Source of the DNA: Croceitalea sp.
Lineage (GTDB): Bacteria; Bacteroidota; Bacteroidia; Flavobacteriales; Flavobacteriaceae
Assembly (NCBI GenBank): GCA_013001145.1
Contig: JABDND010000041.1
Location: forward strand, 1-62,902
DNA length: 62,902 bases
Reading direction: 5' to 3'
Each line of letters starts with the position of its first letter. The stretch's first letter is position 1. Positions 39,130 through 46,706 of the stretch are shown here, one piece after another. The position numbers were made by a program, and so were the translations under genes. A model generated the notes under the pieces. The model searched no databases. It saw only the letters and a program-made list of their open reading frames with translations, and was not told the origin of the DNA.

Positions 39130-39187
39130 TGTTTTATCTATGAACACTAGGTTAGATTTGTATTAAGTTCAAATTAGCATATTCACA

Positions 39188-41038
39188 ATGGGAGAACAGC
39201 TTCAAAAAGTGACCTTGGGAGGATTAAAAGAGAAACAGGATTTCATCAAAAACCTCCTAAATGATTTGAATGCACTTGAATTGCTTATCGAAAGAGGTCT
39301 TATTGAGAATGACATTGTCCGCATTGGAGCGGAACAAGAAGTTTGTTTGATCAACAAGAATTATGATCCTTGGAAAAAATCGCTTCAACTCTTAGAGGCC
39401 ATTAACGAGGGGCACTTTACCACCGAACTTGCCAAGTACAACATTGAAATTAATTTAGATCCATTTGAACTTAAGGACGATTGTTTTGATCTGGTAAAGA
39501 AACAACTGCTTGACTTGTTGGGTCATGGGAGCACCATTGCCGATAGGATGGGAGCAAAATTTTGCCTAACGGGTATTTTGCCAACAATATCAAAGCGCGA
39601 GGTCACTCTTGATAACATGACGCCAATGCCCAGATATTTTCAGCTCAATGAATTGCTAAAAAACAAAAAGGGAGATGATTTTATACTTAAAATAAAAGGG
39701 GTTGATGAAATTAAACTAAAGCACAATTCTGTTCTTTTCGAGGCTTGTAACACCAGCTTTCAATTACACTTACAAATACCCAGCCATGACTTCGTTAGCA
39801 GTTATAATTGGGCCCAGGCCATAGCTGCACCTGTTTTGGGCATAGCTTGTAATTCTCCTTTTTTAATGGGGCGTGAATTGTGGCATGAAACAAGAATTGC
39901 CTTGTTCCAACAGAGTTTAGACACCAGAAAGCTGTCTTACACACTAAAGGACCAAGCACCAAGAGTAGGTTTTGGCAATCAATGGGAAACAAATTCCATT
40001 GTAGATATTTATAAACGCGATATATCGCAACACAGTGTTTTATTGACAAAACCGATAACCCAAGATGCATTGGCGATGGCCAAAAAAGGGCAGGCGCCAA
40101 AATTGCAGGCATTGAGTCTTTTTAATGGTACTGTTTACCGTTGGAACAGGCCGTGTTATGGCGTAGGAAATGGCAAGGCACATTTGCGTATTGAAAATCG
40201 ATATTTGCCTGCTGGTCCATCGGTCGTTGATGAAATGGCCAATTTTGTTTTTTGGGTCGGGGTCATGGTAGGGAGACCCAAACAGTATGATGATATGCCG
40301 TCTCAAATGGATTTCAAAGATGTAAAATCAAACTTCATTAAAGCAGCCAGAAGCGGCAAGAATACTATACTTTTATGGAATAACAAACCTATGAAAGTGC
40401 AAGATCTGGTTATCAAAGAGCTTATTCCCATTGCCGAAGTTGGACTTAAAAAACATGGAATTGATAAGAGCGACATTGATTTTTATTTAAACATCATCAA
40501 AAGCAGGGCCAAGGGCCATTCTGGTTCAAGCTGGCAAATAAATAATTATCGTGCCCTCAAAAATTATTTAAAACCAGAAATTGCGCTCAGAAAATTGACC
40601 AGGGCTATTTGTGATAATCAAGAAAAAGGCCTGCCCGTTCACAAATGGCCAAATATTAAAATCAACGGCAACGAAAAACAGCTACCCAAAAAAATTGGTC
40701 ATATGATGACCACAAGACTTATGGTGCTTAAAGAGAATGACTTTGTGAATATGGCCAAAGCTATTATGGATTGGAACCATATACACCATGTGCCTGTTGA
40801 AAATTCAAAAGGTAAGCTCGTTGGCTTACTTACTTACAGCCAACTTGAAAAACATAAAGGCATTCAATCATTTGATGACACTATAGTTTCGGATATTATG
40901 ATTCGAGACCTGATTACTGTTACACCACAAACCTATACCGCAACAGCCAAAAAATTGATGGCCCAGCATCAAATAGGATGTTTGCCCGTAACTAAAAATG
41001 GCACCTTGATCGGTATTGTCAGTAAAAATGATTTTTAG
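39188..41038 (+). CDS. Glutamate-cysteine ligase-like (GCS2 superfamily) protein fused to C-terminal CBS-domain pair
   Basis: N-region IGAEQEVCLIN...YNIEINLDPFELKDD and NRYLPAGPSVVDEMANFVFWVGVM; C-region FVNMAKAIMDWNHIHHVPVENSKGKLVGLLTYSQLE...IGCLPVTKNGTLIGIVSKNDF. Confidence 0.85.
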   Translation: MGEQLQKVTLGGLKEKQDFIKNLLNDLNALELLIERGLIENDIVRIGAEQEVCLINKNYDPWKKSLQLLEAINEGHFTTELAKYNIEINLDPFELKDDCFDLVKKQLLDLLGHGSTIADRMGAKFCLTGILPTISKREVTLDNMTPMPRYFQLNELLKNKKGDDFILKIKGVDEIKLKHNSVLFEACNTSFQLHLQIPSHDFVSSYNWAQAIAAPVLGIACNSPFLMGRELWHETRIALFQQSLDTRKLSYTLKDQAPRVGFGNQWETNSIVDIYKRDISQHSVLLTKPITQDALAMAKKGQAPKLQALSLFNGTVYRWNRPCYGVGNGKAHLRIENRYLPAGPSVVDEMANFVFWVGVMVGRPKQYDDMPSQMDFKDVKSNFIKAARSGKNTILLWNNKPMKVQDLVIKELIPIAEVGLKKHGIDKSDIDFYLNIIKSRAKGHSGSSWQINNYRALKNYLKPEIALRKLTRAICDNQEKGLPVHKWPNIKINGNEKQLPKKIGHMMTTRLMVLKENDFVNMAKAIMDWNHIHHVPVENSKGKLVGLLTYSQLEKHKGIQSFDDTIVSDIMIRDLITVTPQTYTATAKKLMAQHQIGCLPVTKNGTLIGIVSKNDF

Positions 41039-41039
41039 C

Positions 41040-42239
41040 ATGTCCCAAACAATGCCCCCACTTGAAAAAACGCTTAAGTCATCTCGCGTGATTGGGCATC
41101 TTAAAGGTAATAGTGATGGTCCAACTGTCATTTTTTTTGCCGGTATTCATGGCAACGAACCTGCAGGTGTTTTAGCATTGCAAAAAGTATTTGAAGAACT
41201 TAATGAACATCATTCTGAAATTGAAGGCGAAGTCATTGGGCTTGTTGGCAATCTCAAGGCCCTCGAGCAGGGCGTACGTTTTCAAGTCGATGATTTAAAT
41301 CGTATTTGGAACCAAGATAGATTAAATAGCTTATTGAATTCTGAAGGAGCTGATGCGAAAAATGATGATGTAGAAATGTTGCAATTATATCATAAACTGC
41401 AGCATATTCTGGCCCACAACAAACCGCCCTTTTATTTTATAGACTTGCACACCACCTCAAGTGAAACGGATCCTTTTATAGTAATGAATGATAGTCTCTT
41501 GATTCGTAAGTTCGTTTCAAATTACCCTTTGCCTAAAATTCTGGGGATCGAAGAATATCTTACAGGAGCTTTATTGAGCTATATCAATGAGTATGGTTAC
41601 GTGGCTTTTGGTTTTGAAAGTGGACAGCACAAGGCTCCAGAGGCAGTCACCATAAACATTGATTTTATAAATTACACTTTATTATTGACAGGATCTATTG
41701 ACTCAACGCCAAAAACCAAAAAAGTCTTTTTTGAAAAATTGGGTAACGCAACAAAAGTTCCCTCTCAGTTTTATGAGATAAAATATGAGCATAAATTAAG
41801 GAGTGTTGATTCGTTTAAAATGGTTCCAGGTTTTGTGAATTTTCAAAAAGTAAAAGGGGGAACAACCCTGGCCGAGTTCAACGGCGAAATGATAAAGACC
41901 AAAAGAATGCGGCAGCTCTTTATGCCATTGTATCAAAATCAAGGAGGTGAGGGATTCTATTATATCAAAAAAGTACCTTTCATATTTTTGATGCTTTCAA
42001 AATTTTTAAGGCATGTAAAAATGGATCATGTATTGACCTTGTTGCCAGGGGTGCAATGGCGAGATGGTAAAAAGGATACCTTGTTGATTGATTTGCATGT
42101 AGCCAAGTTTTTTGCCAAACCCTTACTTCATTTATTGGGTTATCGTGCGAGACAGAAGGACAAAGACCATCTCATTGCCAAAAACCGAGAGGCGGTTTCA
42201 CAAAAAAAAGATTATATCAATACTTCGTGGTATAAATAA
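41040..42239 (+). CDS. Succinylglutamate desuccinylase/aspartoacylase (M14-like zinc carboxypeptidase fold) family; start likely ATG 41040, possibly 41028 or 41016
   Basis: FAGIHGNEPAGVLALQ (HxxE zinc ligands), DLNRIW, FIDLHTTSSETDPFIV. Confidence 0.88.
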   Translation: MSQTMPPLEKTLKSSRVIGHLKGNSDGPTVIFFAGIHGNEPAGVLALQKVFEELNEHHSEIEGEVIGLVGNLKALEQGVRFQVDDLNRIWNQDRLNSLLNSEGADAKNDDVEMLQLYHKLQHILAHNKPPFYFIDLHTTSSETDPFIVMNDSLLIRKFVSNYPLPKILGIEEYLTGALLSYINEYGYVAFGFESGQHKAPEAVTINIDFINYTLLLTGSIDSTPKTKKVFFEKLGNATKVPSQFYEIKYEHKLRSVDSFKMVPGFVNFQKVKGGTTLAEFNGEMIKTKRMRQLFMPLYQNQGGEGFYYIKKVPFIFLMLSKFLRHVKMDHVLTLLPGVQWRDGKKDTLLIDLHVAKFFAKPLLHLLGYRARQKDKDHLIAKNREAVSQKKDYINTSWYK

Positions 42240-42240
42240 A

Positions 42241-42274
42241 ATGGGTTTTGAAAAATTTTTCAAAACCCATTTAT
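42241..42274. terminator. Bidirectional terminator, perfect 30-nt palindrome
   Basis: ATGGGTTTTGAAAAA|TTTTTCAAAACCCAT followed by TTATT. Confidence 0.7.
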
Positions 42275-42290
42275 TATTTGATATATGAAT

Positions 42291-43016
42291 TTATTGTATT
42301 GTAAAATTGATGGGTACACTATAACCAACTTTTGCAGGCGCTCCGCGTTGCATACCGGGTTTCATTAATGGCAAGGAAGCAATTATACGTGAGGCTTCTT
42401 TTTCCAATAATTGGTCTGGGCCTCTTTTTTGAATATTGGCTATCCTTCCTTTCGAATCTACTTCGAATTTAACAAAGACCCTTCCTTTGATGCCCATCTC
42501 CAATGCTGTAGGGGGGTATCTAAAATTCTTTTTGATATGTTCTTGAATTTTCTCATTAAAACAAGCTTTGCGTTCCGCCTCGGTGGCCAAGTTTTCGCAT
42601 CCTGGAAAAATTGGCGCTTTTTCAATTACCGCAAATGGTACTGAAATATCTTCAATTTCTTCTCCTACATCAACGTCATTGACATCGACAATAGCATCTT
42701 CGATGAAAGTATCTTGGCTACTCTCCGTACTTTCAATGATGGTTTCTTCAATTTCTACAACATCATCTACTATTTCAATTACATCAGGTGCAGCAGGCGG
42801 AGGTGGGGGCGGAGGAGTGTTCAAAGCCTCCGTAACCGGTGCATCTTCTTTCATATCATCAACTACCTCCAGCATTTGAACAATTTCTTGATTGGATTCA
42901 TAACTTTTATGTTCCAACAATCGCCAGGTAGTAAAAAGCACTATAGTCAGCCCTATTACAAAATAGAGACTACTATTTCTATTTAAATCGGCACTAGGGT
43001 TTTTTTTGAGTTCCAT
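42291..43016 (-). CDS. TonB-family energy transducer; start likely ATG 43016, not 43082
   Basis: MELKKNPSADLNRNSSLYFVIGLTIVLFTTWRLLEHKSYE, PPPPPPP segment, C-terminal YPPTALEMGIKGRVFVKFEVDSKGRIANI. Confidence 0.92.
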   Translation of the reverse strand: MELKKNPSADLNRNSSLYFVIGLTIVLFTTWRLLEHKSYESNQEIVQMLEVVDDMKEDAPVTEALNTPPPPPPPAAPDVIEIVDDVVEIEETIIESTESSQDTFIEDAIVDVNDVDVGEEIEDISVPFAVIEKAPIFPGCENLATEAERKACFNEKIQEHIKKNFRYPPTALEMGIKGRVFVKFEVDSKGRIANIQKRGPDQLLEKEASRIIASLPLMKPGMQRGAPAKVGYSVPINFTIQ

Positions 43017-43070
43017 GACAAATAGCATTAATATGGAATAAAAATATAATTTACCCCCTCTAAAAAACAT

Positions 43071-43082
43071 GATATTTATCAA
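43071..43082 (-). promoter_or_regulatory. FNR-like box TGATATTTATCA upstream of tonB
   Basis: 54 bp before ATG 43016. Confidence 0.77.
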
Positions 43083-43099
43083 GTTTGTAATTTTAACAC

Positions 43100-43852
43100 C
43101 TAATTACTGTTGATATGATAATTGGCATCCTTTAGGGTGTCATTGATAACGTTCTTAAAAAGGTGGGTTTGAAAATAAAGTGCCATGTTCACTCTGTCGT
43201 AATTGTTATGGGCAATATGGTTTTTCATGTACCCTATTTCCACCTTAATACCTTTGGCGATTTTTTGACCAAAACCTACATAGAAACGATTTTGATTAAT
43301 ATGAGTCTGGGAAAAGTCAAAAAAGAGCTCATCAAAAGCCTTGAGATATTGGTTTGGACCAATTGGGTGCGCTACTTGTAAGCGATAGCGAAATCTGTTA
43401 TTGTAGGTTCGGTCTTGATTTTCAATCCATCTGTGCTCCATTCGCAGTCTTTGGGTAAAGGCAAATCTATTGACATTTGTTTTGTGCTGATATTGCTCAT
43501 AGATCCAAAATTGTGTGGTCAGCGCATCGGGGTCACTGTGGTCAAAAGGCTGCGAATCTAAATGAACCAAACCAAGGCTAATATCATTGAATGTATTGAA
43601 GTGAAAGGTAATACCCGATCTCAATAATCCAAATTCTGTGCTTTCATACATGTTATAGGAACGTAGTATGCCCTCGGTCGTAACTGACCACTGACGGTTT
43701 AGGGCATTTTCACCAGAGATGACAACCCAAGTGCCAGTGGCATCCTCTAAAGATTGTTGCGCAAAAGAGAATAAAATAGAACTAAAGAATAAAACAAATA
43801 AATAGCTTCTTACTAACTTGTTTGGTGCCGATTTTAATGATTTTTCACTCAT
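43100..43852 (-). CDS. DUF2490-like outer-membrane/periplasmic protein; start likely ATG 43852
   Basis: Signal peptide; GTWVVISGENALNRQWSVTTEGILRSYN...FAFTQRLRMEHRWIE...NRFRYRLQVAHPI...VEIGYMKN. Confidence 0.78.
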   Translation of the reverse strand: MSEKSLKSAPNKLVRSYLFVLFFSSILFSFAQQSLEDATGTWVVISGENALNRQWSVTTEGILRSYNMYESTEFGLLRSGITFHFNTFNDISLGLVHLDSQPFDHSDPDALTTQFWIYEQYQHKTNVNRFAFTQRLRMEHRWIENQDRTYNNRFRYRLQVAHPIGPNQYLKAFDELFFDFSQTHINQNRFYVGFGQKIAKGIKVEIGYMKNHIAHNNYDRVNMALYFQTHLFKNVINDTLKDANYHINSN

Positions 43853-43900
43853 TTCTTTCAATGAAAGGCGCAAGTTCAGCAGTATACCCTTTGAAAAGAA

Positions 43901-43912
43901 TGATAATTGTCA
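43901..43912 (-). promoter_or_regulatory. FNR-like box TGATAATTGTCA upstream of the DUF2490 gene
   Basis: 48 bp before ATG 43852. Confidence 0.77.
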
Positions 43913-43956
43913 TTTTAACGGAACAAGCATCAATTTCTTAAAGTATTCCATAAAAC

Positions 43957-43968
43957 TGACTTCTGTCA
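43957..43968 (+). promoter_or_regulatory. FNR-like box TGACTTCTGTCA upstream of the USP-SLC13-pckA-pfk operon
   Basis: Half-sites TGAC/GTCA; 69 bp before USP start 44038. Confidence 0.65.
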
Positions 43969-44037
43969 TGTTTTACCTGATGGTCTCAGGTTACTTTTGA
44001 ACTGAATTAATATTCCAATCAAAATAATTCACTAGGT

Positions 44038-44829
44038 ATGAGCAACATTAAAAAGATTTTAGTCCCTTTTGACTATTCAGAACCCGCAATCAACGCCCTG
44101 GATTATGCCCTAAATTTTGCAGGGTATCAGCGCCCCATCGAAGTCGTCGCATTACAGGTAACTCAAAAAGAAATGAAAGATTCTGAAAAAGTTGAGGCGA
44201 ATGAAGAATTTAAAAAAATTGTAAAATCATTAAACAAACGCACCCATAAACCACCCCGATTAGTCTTGCTTTCGGGTGATTTGATTGATACCATACTTAA
44301 GGCTCAAAATGATCAAAAGATTGAATTGACCATAATGGGTACGATGGGCGATAGTCAAGCCAACGAAGCTTTGACGAATGCCTCTAGACTGGTATTGGAG
44401 GCAAAAGGGCCAGTAATCACAGTACCTTACGGTTGTGAAATTACTTTGCCCAAACAGATTTCCCTTGTATTAGGCAAAGAAGAAATAGAACGCCCTAAAG
44501 TGTTGTCCACCTTGTTGGATATTGCCCGTATGTTCAATGCAAAGGTACATGTGCTTACTATCTACAAAGAATCCATTTATAAAGAAGAGGCCGTAGTCGA
44601 AAGTAATGAAGACACCCTCGAATATTACTTAGAACATTTTTACGCTGAACACAACTTCTCAAAAAATGAGGATATAGAAAAAGGTATTCTTGATTACATC
44701 AATGATAAGGGCATTGAACTGCTTGCCATTCTGCCCCGTAATCATGCTCAAAAAACAAAGGCGTCTGAGGGTAGGCTAACAAAGTTATTGACCTTGCATT
44801 CAACGGTTCCGGTTTTGACATTGGATTAA
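44038..44829 (+). CDS. Universal stress protein, two UspA-like domains
   Basis: MSNIKKILVPFDYSEPAINALDYALNFA, TIMGTMGDSQANEALTNASRLVLEAKGPVITVP. Confidence 0.85.
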   Translation: MSNIKKILVPFDYSEPAINALDYALNFAGYQRPIEVVALQVTQKEMKDSEKVEANEEFKKIVKSLNKRTHKPPRLVLLSGDLIDTILKAQNDQKIELTIMGTMGDSQANEALTNASRLVLEAKGPVITVPYGCEITLPKQISLVLGKEEIERPKVLSTLLDIARMFNAKVHVLTIYKESIYKEEAVVESNEDTLEYYLEHFYAEHNFSKNEDIEKGILDYINDKGIELLAILPRNHAQKTKASEGRLTKLLTLHSTVPVLTLD

Positions 44830-44846
44830 TTTTCTATAGAACAACA

Positions 44847-46685
44847 ATGACAATACTGCTCGTTATTCTTACAGTCACCATTTTACTTTTTGTATGGGGA
44901 AAATTTCCACCAGATGTCGTGGCCCTCATCTCTATGTTGACTTTGTATTTGTTCGGTATTCTTAATATCGAAGAGGCATTGAGTGGCTTTAGCAATCCTA
45001 CGGTAATTATGATTGCGGCACTATTCATTATTGGTGAAGGTCTTTCTCGCACTGGATGGACCGCTATTGCTGGGCAACGATTTGTAAGCTGGGCCGGCAA
45101 GAGTGTTCCAAAACTATTGGTCATAGTAACCTTGGGCGCAAGTATTTTGTCTGGCTTTGTAAGCAACACCGGTACTGTGGCTGCCTTGCTCCCAGTAACG
45201 GTATCGGCCGCTTGGAGCGCAGGTACGCTCCCATCTAAATTGTTGATGCCCGTGGCTTTTGGTTCTAATACAGGCGGTCTCTTGACCTTAACCGGTACAC
45301 CGCCCAATATTATTGCCAGCAATACTTTGATCGAAAACAATTTTGAGGGATTTTCATTCTTTGAATTCGCCTTGATCGGCTTGCCGTTGTTGGTCATCAC
45401 CATCATCTACTTTAGGTATTTGGGTTATCGATTATTGCCCAAGCGTAAGACAGAAAATCGACCGGCCAATATTGAAGCCGAAATGCACAAATGGATAGAG
45501 AATTATAGTATTGGAGATAATCTTTATCGCCTAAGAATACGATCCATGTCACCTTTGATCAACACAAAAATTGGCGATTGGAATTTTGAAGATGACCATC
45601 AAATATCGGTTATGCGATTAAGAAGAAGGCATCCGAGCCCCTTGCAACAACGTGTACCACAATTTGTTGAGTTGCCAGACCCTGAAACTGAAATGCGATA
45701 TCATGACATTATCACCGTTAAGGGCACGCCCGAAGATGTGGATAGTTTGGTATTGAAATTTCAATTGGGGGTCATACCCACAGAACCTCAAACCGACACC
45801 CTCAAGAATGAATTTATAAATCTTGAAGTGGGTATGGCAGAGATGCTCATAACGCCACAGTCAGTTTTTGTGGGCAAAACCATCAATTTGGGCAATTATT
45901 TAAAACAAACCGGGGTACAATTGTTGGCAGCATCAAGAAATAACAAGCCCCTCAAAGGAAAGATTAAAATCGAAGCCGGAGATGCCTTCGTAATTCGTGG
46001 CCCATGGGAAAATATAGAAAACTTAAAATCATTGTATGAGAACGTGGTTATTTCAGGTAGCCCTGAAGCCATGTCAAAAAATGTCGCTTCCCTTAATTTT
46101 AGAAGTTATATTGCTCTAGGTACATTGGTATTGATGATTTTTCTTTTAGTATTCAATATTCTGCCCGGTGCCATAGCCGCATTGGTCTGCGCAGGTATCA
46201 TGATGTTAACACGTTGTGTTCCCATTTCAAAGGCCTATAAAGGAATAAGCTGGACCAGTGTGGTCATGATAGCGGCCATGATACCCATGGGAGTTGCCCT
46301 TCAAAAAACAGGTTTGGCTCAAATTGCCGCCAATGCTTTGGTCGAAAACCTTGGTCGAATACACCCTACAGCTTTATTGGCAGGAATCTTTTTGTTGACG
46401 ACAGGCTTGAGCCAGACCATCAATAATTCGGCAACAGCAGTATTAATGGCGCCTATAGCATTGATAGCAGCAACTTCATTGGGAGCTTCTCCCAAACCTT
46501 TTTTGATAACAGTGGCCATTAGTGCTTCAACGGCATTTTTGACACCTGTTGGAACGACAACTAACGCCATGGTATTATCCGCTGGCGGTTATACTTTTTT
46601 AGATTATGTGAGAGTAGGGGGTCCTTTACTTTTTATATTTTTTATAACTACAGTAGTACTGGTACCACTTATTTGGAATTTTTAA
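44847..46685 (+). CDS. SLC13/DASS-type anion transporter with two TrkA-C (RCK_C) domains
   Basis: KFPPDVVALISMLTLYLFGILNIEEALSGFSNPTVIMIAALFIIGEGL; SNTGTVAALLPV; TGTPPNIIASN; two central soluble RCK_C-like segments. Confidence 0.9.
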   Translation: MTILLVILTVTILLFVWGKFPPDVVALISMLTLYLFGILNIEEALSGFSNPTVIMIAALFIIGEGLSRTGWTAIAGQRFVSWAGKSVPKLLVIVTLGASILSGFVSNTGTVAALLPVTVSAAWSAGTLPSKLLMPVAFGSNTGGLLTLTGTPPNIIASNTLIENNFEGFSFFEFALIGLPLLVITIIYFRYLGYRLLPKRKTENRPANIEAEMHKWIENYSIGDNLYRLRIRSMSPLINTKIGDWNFEDDHQISVMRLRRRHPSPLQQRVPQFVELPDPETEMRYHDIITVKGTPEDVDSLVLKFQLGVIPTEPQTDTLKNEFINLEVGMAEMLITPQSVFVGKTINLGNYLKQTGVQLLAASRNNKPLKGKIKIEAGDAFVIRGPWENIENLKSLYENVVISGSPEAMSKNVASLNFRSYIALGTLVLMIFLLVFNILPGAIAALVCAGIMMLTRCVPISKAYKGISWTSVVMIAAMIPMGVALQKTGLAQIAANALVENLGRIHPTALLAGIFLLTTGLSQTINNSATAVLMAPIALIAATSLGASPKPFLITVAISASTAFLTPVGTTTNAMVLSAGGYTFLDYVRVGGPLLFIFFITTVVLVPLIWNF

Positions 46686-46706
46686 TAAATTATAAACAGC
46701 AATATT

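Noticed and set aside
39188-41038. Calling the GCS2-CBS gene gshA (glutathione synthesis)
   Set aside because: CBS fusion, no adjacent gshB, and an aspartoacylase partner; substrate cannot be assigned from sequence.
42241-42270. Perfect 30-nt palindrome considered as a recombination or operator site
   Set aside because: It sits in a convergent gap directly after a stop codon and fits a bidirectional transcription terminator.
16585-43968. Recurrent 12-mers considered as transposon ends or a CRISPR/REP-like array
   Set aside because: Copies are single, not evenly spaced, vary in the spacer and half-sites, and track start codons rather than each other.
44834-45406. 190-aa minus-strand ORF opposite the SLC13 transporter
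   Set aside because: Low-complexity translation antisense to a strongly supported membrane protein; typical shadow ORF.
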